From NCBI RefSeq assembly GCF_007741535.1, contig NZ_CP036525.1:1798001-1862000 (forward strand): a stretch of 64,000 bases of DNA, read 5' to 3'. The DNA comes from Rubripirellula lacrimiformis (GTDB taxonomy: Bacteria; Planctomycetota; Planctomycetia; Pirellulales; Pirellulaceae). Each line of letters starts with the position of its first letter. The first letter of the stretch is position 1. The notes below the pieces were generated by a model, which was given only the letters and a program-made list of their open reading frames with translations, searched no databases and was not told the DNA's origin. Positions 29,674 through 39,151 of the stretch are shown here, in pieces. The position numbers and the translations under genes are program-made.

Positions 29674-30216
29674 TCCGCGACGGGGTCGAGCTGTTGGAAG
29701 CTGCCGGCATCGACAAGACGATGGACGAGCGAGTCGTCCACGTTCATGCGTTGGGTCCGATTAGAGGTGGGCCGATTGAAGGGACGGAGGTAATTTCGAA
29801 TGTCACGAATGATGGGCGATAGCTCTTTTTCGAAGCTAGCCAATGCACCGGAACGAATGAATTTCATGGAGTAAGCCTCTTCGGAGGCTTCGATGGTTTG
29901 TGTTTCCCCCTCACCCCAGCCCTCTCCCCCATCGTTTTGAACCTCGTTCCTCGGGTCAAAGCGACGGGGGAGAGGGGGCAAAAAAGGTGGAGAGGGGGCA
30001 CGGAACCTTGGCGGTAACCGTGAGCCGCTGGCCGTGAGGCCACGGGCATTACGAAGGATCAAAGGGGACGGGAGGGCTTTCGAGCTCGAGGGGCTCGAAC
30101 GACACGAATCTGAAACGCTGTCTAGCCTTACTTATTCATGTCATTTGTGTGATTCGTGGTTCGCTCGTATTCGCCTGGACAGCTTTCGCTGCTGCTCTGC
30201 TGAGACAATCGGTTTT
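29674..30216. other. Gene-free stretch with a CCCTCTCCCC-type repeat remnant
   Basis: It lies between the PEP-CTERM gene and the convergent surface-protein gene. Bases 29908-29998 carry ccctcaccccagccctctc, then ggggagagggggc, matching the ends of the larger element at 56643-56987. A minus-strand frame from about 29868 to 29640 reads like protein (start MKFIRSGALASFEKEL) but has no recognisable family and overlaps the PEP-CTERM gene end; it may be a gene relic. Confidence 0.5.
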
Positions 30217-31356
30217 CTATCGGACCGATTCGAAGCTGCGTTGACGGGCGTCGGCTTCGAGGCGTTGTTCCAGAGCCGGATCGCCATCGATACTGATCGA
30301 GATGACATCGGTTCCCGAGCCGCCGGCGATGCGTCCCGACGCCAACCAGATATTGCGTAGGGTGACGATGTCGTTGCCGCGACCACCCTCTACTCGCAAG
30401 AAGTTGTTGATCGTTCCCGAAACAATGATTCGGTCTCCGCCGCGGCTACCGTACAACCACATGTCACGCGAAGTGACATCCGTTGCCATGATGGTGTCGT
30501 CGCCCGTTCCGCCATCGACGAAAACGTCATCGGCTGCCGCGACATTGATCAGGGACAACTGGTCATCGCCAGAGTTGCCGACCACAACCACGTCATCCGC
30601 GGTTACATTGCTGAGATTGACGACGTCGTTATCGCTGCCTGTATCGATATTGATGTTGTCGCCAACGTCGACATTGAACATGCCGATGTTATCGATTCCG
30701 CGAGCCGTCGATACGTACAGGTCATCACCCACGCTGCCCCCATTGATCTGCAGGTCGTCGTTGCCTCGACTTGTGTAGACTCGTAAATCTTGTCCCACCT
30801 CGACATCGTTCAATGTCATGTCGTTATCACCGGCCCAGGAAACCGTTGAATCCAAAGTGAAGTGATCGCGAACGAATACGTCGGTCGCTTCGAATCGGTT
30901 GTCGCCGCGGCCCAGGTTGACGTGAAGATCTTTGGTTTGGTCTGGATTCAGGAATTGAGAACTTCGCAGAACGGGTAACTGGGAAGATCCGATTTGGATG
31001 TCTCGCATGACCACACTGTCAGAGCCATCGCCCATCTCGATCATGATGTCGTCAAGCGTAGTCCTGTCTAACCGCACCAGTTCAATGGTGGCCGGGGCGG
31101 TTCCGCCGTTGATCCCCGTTTGGTTCAAGCCGCGAACTTCTAGCCGGTTTCCAACTTCAGCGACTTCGATTGAGTTGTCCTCTGCGTCACCAGTGATGAC
31201 CACATCAAACCCGAAATTGCCGTCGGCGACAAACTCGACGGTGACATCGCCGGCCATCATCTGGCGGTTTTCAAGCATTTCGCTACTGAGGCGGCGGCGA
31301 TTCAGACGAGTGGAACGAAGAGGCGTTTTCTTGCCGAAAATCATAGTCTTGGTCAT
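30217..31356 (-). CDS. Beta-roll surface protein with planctomycete LENRQMM N-terminal signature
   Basis: The 379-residue product begins with a basic N-terminus and then RRRLSSEMLENRQMMAGD, a form of the planctomycete extracellular signature (usually LEPR or LENR followed by a small hydrophobic stretch). The rest is a series of units of about 20-25 residues of the type GDDQLSLINVAAADDVFVDG, in which Asp-rich turns alternate with short strands, as in an RTX-like or right-handed beta-roll protein. No enzyme motif is seen. It is transcribed towards the PEP-CTERM gene and diverges from the TPR gene. An ATG at 31344 (MIFGKK) is an alternative start; neither start has a strong Shine-Dalgarno. Surface location is inferred from the signature. 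Confidence 0.8.
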   Translation of the reverse strand: MTKTMIFGKKTPLRSTRLNRRRLSSEMLENRQMMAGDVTVEFVADGNFGFDVVITGDAEDNSIEVAEVGNRLEVRGLNQTGINGGTAPATIELVRLDRTTLDDIMIEMGDGSDSVVMRDIQIGSSQLPVLRSSQFLNPDQTKDLHVNLGRGDNRFEATDVFVRDHFTLDSTVSWAGDNDMTLNDVEVGQDLRVYTSRGNDDLQINGGSVGDDLYVSTARGIDNIGMFNVDVGDNINIDTGSDNDVVNLSNVTADDVVVVGNSGDDQLSLINVAAADDVFVDGGTGDDTIMATDVTSRDMWLYGSRGGDRIIVSGTINNFLRVEGGRGNDIVTLRNIWLASGRIAGGSGTDVISISIDGDPALEQRLEADARQRSFESVR

Positions 31357-31697
31357 TGGTTGTAGGTAAGTAAGGCGGGAAACCTTCTGCCCGCCAACCC
31401 ACCAAGCGGAGCGTCTATCGAACTGTTACCGACTTTCCCAAGAATGACTCTCGGCAACCGAGGCGTGAACCGAACCACCAGCAATGAATCAGAATGTAAT
31501 TCTCGGATTATCGATTTATTCCGGATTTGTTTGTAACACCAGCGATCGCTTTCCGCTTCGGACTTAGCTTGCCGAATTCGGCGTGAAGCTAGACTTCAAC
31601 CGATCTTTGTCGGCGATTGGCATGTCGTTGGCCGAGCAACTGACTCGGCCACGCCAGCTTTTTGTGAACTCATTTCCAAAATCCGGAAGACCACTGC
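31357..31697. other. Divergent intergenic region between beta-roll and TPR genes
   Basis: These 341 bases must hold the promoters of both flanking genes. A short stem (ggcggg / cccgcc) lies near 31374-31396. I could not identify convincing -35/-10 boxes or an operator. Confidence 0.35.
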
Positions 31698-34115
31698 ATG
31701 ACCTGTCCGAACCGCGTCATCGCCCTGATGATTTGCATCGTTTCCAGTTCCGTTTGCTTGGCGCAAGATGTGATTGAACCCACGGGGATCGAGCAGCTAC
31801 TCGCGCAGTCAGACCATGACCTGGCGCTGCAAGCGTGTTTGATTGGAATTCAACAACACCCTGACGAAACGGAGTACTGGCGACTTCAAGCCCAGGCTCT
31901 GCGGGGGCTTGGCCGGATCGGTGACATCCCGGCAGCGGTCTCGCCGGCGATCGAATTACATCCTCGCGACAGTGGCCTGATTCTGCAGCGAGCGATTGCC
32001 TATAAAAATTTGGGGAAGATTGACGAGATGACCTCCGATGCCCAGTCGATGGTTCGGTTGGGCGATGGTCTGGGGTACGTGCTGCTAGCTCAATTAGCTC
32101 AGTCCAATGGTGACCGCCTGACGGAAATCCGCTGTTACACGCGTCTGATGGAAACGTATCCCGACAGTCCGGATCTTGCCGAATGGCAATTCTCGCGTGC
32201 TCAACAACTCGCGGCGATTCATCTTCTCGATTGGGCATTCGCGGATGTCACCGCCAGCAATCAGGCCAGTCCGGCGCCGTTGAAGGTATTGTTGTTGGGG
32301 GAACTTCATGCTCGCGCGGAACATTGGGAGAAAGCCGAAGCGATGCTCGCCGAGTTCAACACGATGACCGACAAGCACTACGTCGGCGAAGTACGCCGGT
32401 TAAGCGTTTTGATGGACATGAACGAAGTCGACAAGGTAACGATGCTGCTGCAGCAGTACCAGCAAAAATACGCTGGCAGCGACCAGGCGGCTCACGTTGC
32501 GGACGTCCAGGAATGGCTAGATGAACGAAACGCATTGAAGGAACAGCTGCGAACTGCCGGAAAAGCCAACCACCGACCCGACGGGTTTGAAACGGCGGAA
32601 GAAATGACCGCTGGCGAAAAGCGAATGCAGGAACTCGCTCGCGCCACGGATCCCGCCGAACGCCAGGAACTGAAAGAACGGTTGATCCATCACGCTCAGC
32701 TGGGGATGGTTCTGTCAAATGCTGAATACGCTGATGTGATGCTTAAGACGCTAGGGAATCTGCAAGCGAAGTTTGTGATGACCTCACAAGACCGAGCACG
32801 CGAAGCAACCGTCAAGGCATGGTTGCAAATGCAATCGGACGACTATGTTGCGGCGGCGGCAACCGCAAAAGATGCGATTCGGTTGGATGCGAACTCAGCC
32901 GATGCGTATCGGGTGGCCGCCTCCATTGATTTCATGACAGACGATATGCAAGACGCTCTGGCAGCAGCGGAAATGTCGGTGCAACTTGACCCTCTGAACT
33001 CGCTGAATTACGGATACCTCGGATTGATCCAGACGGATCTTGGCAATCCCGCAGCGGCGCTGAAAGCACTTAATCAAGCGCATCACTTGGACCCATCCAA
33101 TGAATGGATCGCGGCTTTGATGGTCAGGTTTGCCGATTCGGTCGGACTGCACGAGGCGGCGATTCTTTACCACGGTTCGTTACGCAAGGGCATCTATGTC
33201 GAGTCGATGCTAGAACGCTGCGAGATGCTGTTGTCGGCGGGGCTACCGCAATTGGCGACACCGGATGCGATTGAATATGCCGAGGCGACCGAAGACCACG
33301 ACGAAGCAGAAGTTGCATCGGTCGTGGCGCGGGGGATGCACGCTTGGTATGAACAAACAATCGCATTTGGGACCGGCGGGCCAAACATGTCGAACGTCTT
33401 GAAAGCTCTCGAAAGGGCGGTCGGGACGAACCCCGACAATGCGAGACTTCTGATGCTGCAAAGCGATGCACTTCGCCGTGATGGCCAGTACGCCGAATCA
33501 CTGGCAATTGCCGAGCAATTGTTGTCGCGCGGAGCCGACTTTGCCGTGCTGTTTCAACACATCGCCAATCTGCAACTTGCGTTGGGGGACCTGGCCGGCG
33601 CGGTCGCCACCAATGAAGCGATTCAACAGATCACCTACGAAGACGACGAATCAGTTTCAATTCAAAAGGAGATTGCGACGGTGGTTGCCTTGGCAAGCGA
33701 ATTGGTGCAGACGCTAACGGAGGTGGAATTCACGAGCGATACGGGCACCGCGATGGGAAATTTGCTGGCGTCCCCTGACGACACGCCCCAAGCCTTCAAA
33801 GCTGACTACGCGGTCAAGCTAAGCGAGTTCTATGAAGGGATCCGGCCGGAAACAAAAGGCGTCACATTGAAACCAGAACAAACCGATTTGCGAATTGAGG
33901 TGACGACGACGCAAGAACTTCGTGAACAAGACCCGGTCATTTTTAACTTTGACCACCAGTTGGCCCAAGTCGCCAACGAACTACAGGATGGGCTCTATTG
34001 GTTCACGGTGCGTTGCAAGAATCCGGAAACCGATTCGGGACCAAGCTTTGGTTACTTTGTGAAAACTGAAAACGGATGGCGACTGTTCCCCGAACCATGG
34101 GCGATTCGCGAGTAG
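31698..34115 (+). CDS. Secreted tetratricopeptide-repeat protein
   Basis: The 805-residue product starts MTCPNRVIALMICIVSSSVCLAQD, a typical signal peptide, so it acts outside the cytoplasm. TPR-like helix pairs are seen at about residues 35-190 (ALRGLGRIGD, AIAYKNLGKIDE), 365-470 (AYRVAASIDFMTDDMQDAL, LGLIQTDLGNPAAALKAL) and 570-640. The tail of about 100 residues is beta-rich (ends FGYFVKTENGWRLFPEPWAIRE) and resembles no domain I know. TPR proteins act as scaffolds; no partner can be named. The start was chosen because the signal peptide begins there. Neighbours are divergent or on the other strand, so it appears to be a single-gene unit. Confidence 0.85.
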   Translation: MTCPNRVIALMICIVSSSVCLAQDVIEPTGIEQLLAQSDHDLALQACLIGIQQHPDETEYWRLQAQALRGLGRIGDIPAAVSPAIELHPRDSGLILQRAIAYKNLGKIDEMTSDAQSMVRLGDGLGYVLLAQLAQSNGDRLTEIRCYTRLMETYPDSPDLAEWQFSRAQQLAAIHLLDWAFADVTASNQASPAPLKVLLLGELHARAEHWEKAEAMLAEFNTMTDKHYVGEVRRLSVLMDMNEVDKVTMLLQQYQQKYAGSDQAAHVADVQEWLDERNALKEQLRTAGKANHRPDGFETAEEMTAGEKRMQELARATDPAERQELKERLIHHAQLGMVLSNAEYADVMLKTLGNLQAKFVMTSQDRAREATVKAWLQMQSDDYVAAAATAKDAIRLDANSADAYRVAASIDFMTDDMQDALAAAEMSVQLDPLNSLNYGYLGLIQTDLGNPAAALKALNQAHHLDPSNEWIAALMVRFADSVGLHEAAILYHGSLRKGIYVESMLERCEMLLSAGLPQLATPDAIEYAEATEDHDEAEVASVVARGMHAWYEQTIAFGTGGPNMSNVLKALERAVGTNPDNARLLMLQSDALRRDGQYAESLAIAEQLLSRGADFAVLFQHIANLQLALGDLAGAVATNEAIQQITYEDDESVSIQKEIATVVALASELVQTLTEVEFTSDTGTAMGNLLASPDDTPQAFKADYAVKLSEFYEGIRPETKGVTLKPEQTDLRIEVTTTQELREQDPVIFNFDHQLAQVANELQDGLYWFTVRCKNPETDSGPSFGYFVKTENGWRLFPEPWAIRE

Positions 34116-34158
34116 AGCAAATTGAACGTCCACCGATCAGGTGTCTCGTTTGCTCAAA

Positions 34159-34275
34159 CGGCTTGTTGATTTGGTAACCCGATGTGTGAGCGAGGTATTC
34201 GATATGATCTCTCGCTCACGCTTCGGGTTGTGAGTCGCACGCAAGGTTCAGGGAAACGACTACATCAACAAGCCG
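34159..34275. repeat. Solo copy of the 117-bp element with terminal inverted repeats
   Basis: The ends are perfect 12-bp inverted repeats (cggcttgttgat and its complement). The interior matches the array at 39152-40036, sharing taaccc, gagcgaggnattcga, tcgctcacgcttcggg and ttcagggaaacgact. The solo copy defines the limits of the unit that is tandemly repeated there. It has no coding capacity and looks like a MITE or REP-type sequence. Confidence 0.8.
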
Positions 34276-34554
34276 TGACGAGCCGTTTCGCTTTCACGAC
34301 TTGGCGGGTCCTGATTCCCCGGCCCAAATGGACTTGTCACCGAGTTGATAGACGTTGATTGTCTGACCGGGTTCGGGACGTTCGTTTTCAGCGACTGGGA
34401 AGTAGGATTTGGTCGGGTGTTTTCCTTTGACTTGCCAATGCAAGTGTTTGCTAAAACCGTCTGGTATTTGGCGTTTACGCGGTTCCGAGACGATCGCGGT
34501 GATGGACTGTCCCCGGTCGCGAGCGACATCGATTGAATTGCTAAGGCTTTTGTA

Positions 34555-34604
34555 GTGGGATTCGCCAGAATTCCCGGCTGGAAGGGAATTCTGGCGAATC
34601 CCAC
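34555..34604. repeat. Perfect 21-bp inverted repeat, possible bidirectional terminator
   Basis: Arms at 34555-34575 (starting gtgggattcgccagaattcc) and 34584-34604 are perfect complements around an 8-base loop. It lies between the ends of the convergent TPR and thiG genes, the right place to end both transcripts, although no long T-run follows. A degenerate relative is at about 51427-51490. Confidence 0.8.
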
Positions 34605-34712
34605 CACGTCAGTTATTGAAGCGACCTCAACAAGCGAGCCAACGCCATCAAACCGTTGGGACAATGGTTCTACAATAAGCGGCTTCGCCACTCAAATGTG
34701 CGAAAGTCGAAC

Positions 34713-35579
34713 TTAGTTGGCGGAGCCGTAGGGGCGGGTGCTGATGACGCCTTCGGTGGGGCTGCTGGCGGTGCCGTAGAGTCGGCGTGGGATGCGGCCG
34801 GCCAGGTAGGCGTCGCGGCCGGCTAGCGTGGCGTGCTTCATCGCGCGTGCCATGCGGATCGGGTCTCGTGCGTGCGCGATGGCCGTGTTCAGTAGGACTC
34901 CGTCGGCGCCCAGTTCGAACGCTTCGCTGACGTCGCTGGCGGTGCCGACGCCGGCGTCGATGATCACCGGATAGTTCGGGTCATCCTCTTTCAAGTATTC
35001 CAGGATGATCTTCAAGTTGTTGATGTTCAACAGTCCTTGGCCGCTGCCGATCGGGCTGCCGGCGGGCATCACGCTGGCGGCACCGGCGGCTTTTAGTTTC
35101 TGGGCGGTGACAGGACAGTCGCTGGTGTAGCACAGGACTTGGAACCCGTCGGCCGCCAGCTCGCGACAGGCCGCTAGCGTTTCCGTCGGGTCGGGTAACA
35201 GCGTTTTGCTGTCACCTAGCACCTCTAGTTTGACCCAGTCGGCACCGGGGTTGCCCAATGTCAGTAGGATTTCACGGCCCAATTTGGCGGCGCGAATCGC
35301 GTCGGCCGCGGTATAGCAGCCCGCGGTGTTGGGCAGCAGGATGTATCGATCCAGGTCCAGGAAATCCAGGATGTTCTGGCCTGACTTGTCGTACAGTCGT
35401 TCCCGCCGGACCGCGACGGTGACGCAGTCCGCCCCGGACGCATCGAGCGAGTCGCGCATCTGCGGCATCGAATCGTATCGCCCCGTGCCGACGATCATGC
35501 GGCTGGCCAACGTGTGGCCACCGACGATCAAAGGAGTGTCGTCGGCGAAGGTCGGATCGATGGAGTTGCGTGACGTCAC
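34713..35579 (-). CDS. thiG: Thiazole synthase ThiG
   Basis: ThiG condenses 1-deoxyxylulose 5-phosphate, dehydroglycine and ThiS-thiocarboxylate sulfur into the thiazole phosphate moiety of thiamine. The 288-residue product shows the family sequence throughout: MIVGTGRY near the N-terminus, [16 protein letters not shown] with the active-site Lys that forms the Schiff base with the sugar, [13 protein letters not shown], and [12 protein letters not shown] and GVLLNTAIA for phosphate binding. The start is a GTG at 35579; no in-frame ATG precedes the conserved core, and the family normally has only a few residues before this point. It lies 58 bp downstream of thiS in the same direction. The dehydroglycine-producing gene (thiH or thiO) is not nearby. 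Confidence 0.95.
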   Translation of the reverse strand: MTSRNSIDPTFADDTPLIVGGHTLASRMIVGTGRYDSMPQMRDSLDASGADCVTVAVRRERLYDKSGQNILDFLDLDRYILLPNTAGCYTAADAIRAAKLGREILLTLGNPGADWVKLEVLGDSKTLLPDPTETLAACRELAADGFQVLCYTSDCPVTAQKLKAAGAASVMPAGSPIGSGQGLLNINNLKIILEYLKEDDPNYPVIIDAGVGTASDVSEAFELGADGVLLNTAIAHARDPIRMARAMKHATLAGRDAYLAGRIPRRLYGTASSPTEGVISTRPYGSAN

Positions 35580-35637
35580 GGGTTAAAATTCGGGAACGAG
35601 AAGGTAGACGAAACAGACGGATGCAGCCGGACGTCGA

Positions 35638-35841
35638 CTAGCCGCCACCGACCAACGTGACGACTTCGATGTCGTCACCGGCGGCTACCATCGTCGCTTC
35701 GTACTGCTGGCGAGGCACGACGTCCCCGTTGATTTCGACGGCCAAATAATTGGGCGGCACATCGACCGTGTCCAGCATCTGTTGAACGGACATGGTCGAC
35801 TCGATTTCGACGGTTTCGCCGTTGACTGTGATGGTGATCAA
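35638..35841 (-). CDS. thiS: Sulfur carrier protein ThiS
   Basis: ThiS is a small ubiquitin-like protein whose C-terminal Gly-Gly is adenylated and thiocarboxylated to give sulfur to ThiG. The product reads ITITVNGETVEIES, then LAVEINGDVVPR, and ends VVTLVGGG, with the required terminal Gly pair. A TTG start at 35841 gives 67 residues, the normal ThiS length, and begins one base after the TGA of the upstream isomerase gene, suggesting translational coupling. An ATG at 35871 would add ten residues and overlap that gene by 29 bp. The adjacency with thiG supports the call. Confidence 0.92.
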   Translation of the reverse strand: MITITVNGETVEIESTMSVQQMLDTVDVPPNYLAVEINGDVVPRQQYEATMVAAGDDIEVVTLVGGG

Positions 35842-35842
35842 A

Positions 35843-36847
35843 TCAGTCGTTCGCTTCGTCAAAGGCGGCATCGAAGGCCCGATTGCTGGGCGAAAAATCA
35901 AGCTTCTTGGTGAATTCGCAGGCTTCGCGAGCTCCGAAGGATCGTTCCATGCCGCAGTCTTCCCATTCGATCGACAGAGGGCCTTCGTAGCCGATGTCGT
36001 TGAGGGCGCGGATGATTTCTTCGAAGTTCACTCCGCCACGTCCAGGGCTGCGGAAATCCCAGCCGCGTCGGTAATCGCCAAAGTTCAGGTGGCTGGCCAG
36101 GATACTGCCGCTGCCATCCAACTTGACGATCGCGTCCTTGATGTGAACGTGATAGATGCGGTCGGCGAAGGTGCGGATGAACTGAACCGGGTCGATGCCC
36201 TGCCAAATCAGATGGCTGGGGTCAAAGTTGAACCCGAACTCGGGACGGTGGTCGAGTGCTTCGAGGGCTCGCTGAGCGGTGTAGATGTCGAACGCGATTT
36301 CCGTCGGGTGAACTTCCAACGCGAATCGAACCCCGCATTCACCGAATACGTCCAAAATCGGATTGAATCGCTCGGCCAGCAAATCAAAGCCAGCGTCGAT
36401 CATGGCTGGCGATACCGGCGGGAAGGAATAAAGTAGGTGCCAGATGCTGCTGCCGGTGAATCCGTTGACGACATCGACGCCGAACTTCTGAGCCGCACGG
36501 GCAGAGTTCTTCAGTTCCTCGGCAGCTCGCTCGTTGACTCCGGCTGGGTCGCCATCGCCCCAGACGTAGTCCGGCAGAATCGCTTTGTGCCGTTCATCGA
36601 TGATGTCCAGCACGGCTTGGCCGGCCAGGTGAGCACTGATCGCGTGGCATTGCAGGCCGGCGTCGTCGAGCAGTTTGCGTTTCTTGTCACAGTAGTCGTC
36701 CTCGGCGATCGCACGATCCACTTCGAAGTGATCGCCCCAGCACGCCAATTCAATGCCGTCATAACCGAATCCGGCGGTCATGCGTGCCATTTCTTCGATT
36801 GGCAGGTCGGCCCATTGGCCGGTAAACAGGGTCACAGGGCGAGGCAT
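35843..36847 (-). CDS. Sugar phosphate isomerase/epimerase (xylose isomerase-like TIM barrel)
   Basis: The 334-residue product has the pattern of the AP-endonuclease-2-like TIM barrel family: [48 protein letters not shown] and [11 protein letters not shown]. The Glu of LEVHP, Asp and His of FDPSH, His of VHIKD and Glu of SIEWED are the usual divalent-metal ligands or catalytic residues. The substrate is not predictable. The ATG at 36847 has GGAGA about seven bases upstream; the frame stays open far upstream, but that part overlaps the coiled-coil gene. It is followed directly by thiS and thiG, probably one operon, although a thiamine role for an isomerase is not established. Confidence 0.9.
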   Translation of the reverse strand: MPRPVTLFTGQWADLPIEEMARMTAGFGYDGIELACWGDHFEVDRAIAEDDYCDKKRKLLDDAGLQCHAISAHLAGQAVLDIIDERHKAILPDYVWGDGDPAGVNERAAEELKNSARAAQKFGVDVVNGFTGSSIWHLLYSFPPVSPAMIDAGFDLLAERFNPILDVFGECGVRFALEVHPTEIAFDIYTAQRALEALDHRPEFGFNFDPSHLIWQGIDPVQFIRTFADRIYHVHIKDAIVKLDGSGSILASHLNFGDYRRGWDFRSPGRGGVNFEEIIRALNDIGYEGPLSIEWEDCGMERSFGAREACEFTKKLDFSPSNRAFDAAFDEAND

Positions 36848-37026
36848 CGAGGGTCTCCGAGAATAGGCCTGAGGCGTAAATACAGTCGTGAAGCACGTTG
36901 GGCCATTTTGTCGCTCGCGGGCACATCCTGCAACAACCCGCAATTGGGCGGCTTGGACGATCGCGGTGCCGGAGTGCCCCCGAAGAGGCGGCAATGATGG
37001 TCCGATGGACCGCTTGGAATTGCGAT

Positions 37027-37587
37027 CTAGCCGCCAAATGCCATGCGGCGGGCCTGTGCATTGATTTCCGACCGAATTCGGTCGATGGCCCGCTGTTGTT
37101 CGGATAATTCGGCAGCAGCGTCCTGCTGCAGCAGCCGAAATTGGCGTTCGCGGTGGTCCTGCAGCGAATCGCGGACGTTCAATTGAGCCTCGCGGGCGTC
37201 CAGATCGGCGGACCAGGTCTGCAGTCGGTCGATCAGGTCGCTGGCGTGAAGTCGCAGCCACCGCTGGTGCAAGGATGCCGGTTCGCAGTCGCCCCGGGAC
37301 GAATCGCAACGGCTTTCGTCCACTTGGGACGCATCCACGTGGGATTCGGTGTCCTGATCCGCGGCATCTGGATCCGCCGGCGTCGCTGGGCAGTCGCTCG
37401 GGTCGGCTGGGTGTCGACGATCGATGCGGACGATTCGGCCGCCGGAAATTTCGCCGCCGTGGCTTGCAGGTGACGTATTTTCGATCGATTGCGTTGCTGG
37501 GGATACCGCCCAACCGGCTCTGCGTAATCCGACCGGGACCGCAACCGGTGCGGCCGAATCAATGCGGTATGGAGGTTGGTTGGACAT
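37027..37587 (-). CDS. Hypothetical coiled-coil protein
   Basis: The 186-residue product starts [12 protein letters not shown]. The first 100 residues are low-complexity and rich in Asp, Ser and Pro; the last 80 form a charged helix with heptad-like spacing ([19 protein letters not shown], then [20 protein letters not shown]). No signal peptide or membrane segment is visible, so it is probably cytoplasmic. It lies 179 bp upstream of the isomerase gene in the same direction. I do not recognise a family; the coiled coil suggests a structural or regulatory partner role. Confidence 0.65.
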   Translation of the reverse strand: MSNQPPYRIDSAAPVAVPVGLRRAGWAVSPATQSIENTSPASHGGEISGGRIVRIDRRHPADPSDCPATPADPDAADQDTESHVDASQVDESRCDSSRGDCEPASLHQRWLRLHASDLIDRLQTWSADLDAREAQLNVRDSLQDHRERQFRLLQQDAAAELSEQQRAIDRIRSEINAQARRMAFGG

Positions 37588-37926
37588 TTGGAACCGACAG
37601 GAATCGGCGTCGACCCAGCGTGCTGAGACGGGAATTCGGACCGAATTGGAGCCGGGAAACGCAAAAATCCCCGCCTATCGTTCCATCGGCCCGATCCGGG
37701 GGGCCACTGCATCCCAGCCGACGCAGTGGATAAGATTGACTGCGAGTCGAAAGTGCTGGCAACGAGGGAACGGATTTTGCGGTCTGGGGAAGTTTGCCCG
37801 AGTCCGTTGCCCCGGGTGCCGCTGCGTCGACGCTGGGAATCCGCTGGGAAATTTTGATCCGATCCGGATTTTCGCAATCGAAGTCGTTGGCTCACCACAC
37901 CTTTCCCGCCTCATGGAATCCCATTG
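37588..37926. other. Divergent intergenic region
   Basis: These 339 bases separate the coiled-coil gene (-) from the secreted repeat protein (+) and must contain both promoters. I see no repeat element, RNA gene or clear promoter boxes. Confidence 0.3.
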
Positions 37927-39093
37927 ATGCCAGTCCAATCTTTCCGTCTTGCCGCTGTTCTCCTGTTCGTTTCCGGTGGTGTCCTGTTGGCGACACCTGG
38001 CTTTGCCCAGGATGCAGCAACGGATGTGGCTGGCTCTGACGCGGCTGGATCCGTCGCTGCACCGACGAAATCCGAGATCGAATCAGCCGCGAATCGCGGA
38101 ATTGAGTTTTTGAAGAATCGTGGTCAGGCCTTGGACGGATCGTTCAGCAGCGAAACGGGGGCTGCGGTGACCGGGTTGTGCGTTCGGGCGATCTTGGAAC
38201 ATCGGCCATCGGCTGTCGACGATCCAACCGTCAAGAAAGCTTTGGAATACATCGAAGGCAATTTTCAAGGCGATGGCGGTGTCTACGCGACGGGATCGCT
38301 GTACCGCAACTACGAGACATCGGTCGCTGTGGGGGCTCTTGTGAAAGCCAACCGGGACGGCAAGTACGACAGCGTGCTGGCCCGTGCGAAGGTGTTTTTG
38401 AAAGAGATCCAGTGGGACGAAGGTGACGGGGTCGAATCGTCTGACACTGCATACGGCGGGGCCGGGTACGGCAAACACGCTCGCCCCGATCTGTCGAACA
38501 CTTCGTTTTTGATCGATGCCCTACGAGAATTGGGGGACGATCCGGATGACGAAGCGATCCAAAAGGCGCTGCGATTTGTGCTTCGAACTCAGAACTTGGC
38601 CGGCCAAGGCAACGACACCAAGTACGCCGAAACGGTCGGTGACGGTGGCTTTTACTACACCCCGGCCGCGGGCGGTCAAAGTCAGGCTGGCGAAACCGAT
38701 GGTGGTGGGCTGCGAAGCTATGGTTCGATGACCTATGCCGGACTGAAAAGCATGATTTACGCCGGATTGACCAAAGACGACCCTCGCGTGGCCGCCGCGA
38801 TGGATTTCATCCGGAAAAACTACTCCTTGGATTCCAACCCGGGGATGGATCAAGCTGGCCTGTTCTACTATTACCACACCTTTGCCAAGGCTCTGGAAGC
38901 GGCCGAAATCAACACGATCGATGACGATTCGGGCAACGCGCACGTATGGCGTGACGAGTTGGCCGCCCATTTGATCCGCCGTCAACAGAAGGATGGATCT
39001 TGGGTGAACGACCAAAACGATCGCTGGATGGAAGGCGATCGCAACCTCGTCACCGCCTACGCGCTGTTGGCTTTGGCTTACGCCGGACGTTAG
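37927..39093 (+). CDS. Secreted prenyltransferase/squalene-oxidase-repeat protein
   Basis: The 388-residue product starts MPVQSFRLAAVLLFVSGGVL and has a cleavable signal peptide ending near GFAQ. The body is an alpha-alpha toroid of repeats with the pattern GIEFLKNR, QALDGSF, ALEYIEGNFQGDGGV, YETSVAVGAL and LIRRQQKDGSWVNDQNDRWMEG, matching the prenyltransferase and squalene-oxidase repeat found in many secreted planctomycete proteins. The DxDD motif of squalene-hopene cyclases is not visible, so enzymatic cyclase activity is unlikely; a binding or structural role is inferred. The start is the ATG at 37927, three bases after a TTG. It appears to be a single-gene unit. Confidence 0.88.
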   Translation: MPVQSFRLAAVLLFVSGGVLLATPGFAQDAATDVAGSDAAGSVAAPTKSEIESAANRGIEFLKNRGQALDGSFSSETGAAVTGLCVRAILEHRPSAVDDPTVKKALEYIEGNFQGDGGVYATGSLYRNYETSVAVGALVKANRDGKYDSVLARAKVFLKEIQWDEGDGVESSDTAYGGAGYGKHARPDLSNTSFLIDALRELGDDPDDEAIQKALRFVLRTQNLAGQGNDTKYAETVGDGGFYYTPAAGGQSQAGETDGGGLRSYGSMTYAGLKSMIYAGLTKDDPRVAAAMDFIRKNYSLDSNPGMDQAGLFYYYHTFAKALEAAEINTIDDDSGNAHVWRDELAAHLIRRQQKDGSWVNDQNDRWMEGDRNLVTAYALLALAYAGR

Positions 39094-39151
39094 TAGATTG
39101 TCGGTTTCGTCCAGTTTCCATTTTAGTGTTAGCCGTTTGGACACGATCGCC

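Larger units (their letters stand above)
34116..34712. other. Gene-free stretch holding two repeat elements
   Basis: It holds a solo copy of the 117-bp element (34159-34275) and a perfect 21-bp inverted repeat (34555-34604). A minus-strand frame at 34260-34691 (143 codons) spans both elements, has no recognisable protein features, and is not called as a gene. Confidence 0.6.

Noticed and set aside
29352-30062. 236-codon minus-strand frame across the PEP-CTERM gene end
   Set aside because: It overlaps a well-supported gene in antisense and runs into the CCCTCTCCCC repeat; only its middle part (29640-29868) looks at all protein-like.
34260-34691. 143-codon minus-strand frame
   Set aside because: It is composed of the palindromic repeat and intergenic sequence; no domain, and it abuts thiG without a sensible start region.
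36848-37026. TPP riboswitch upstream of the isomerase-thiS-thiG genes
   Set aside because: The conserved CTGAGA and ACCTGATCTGG cores are not present on the minus strand in this interval.
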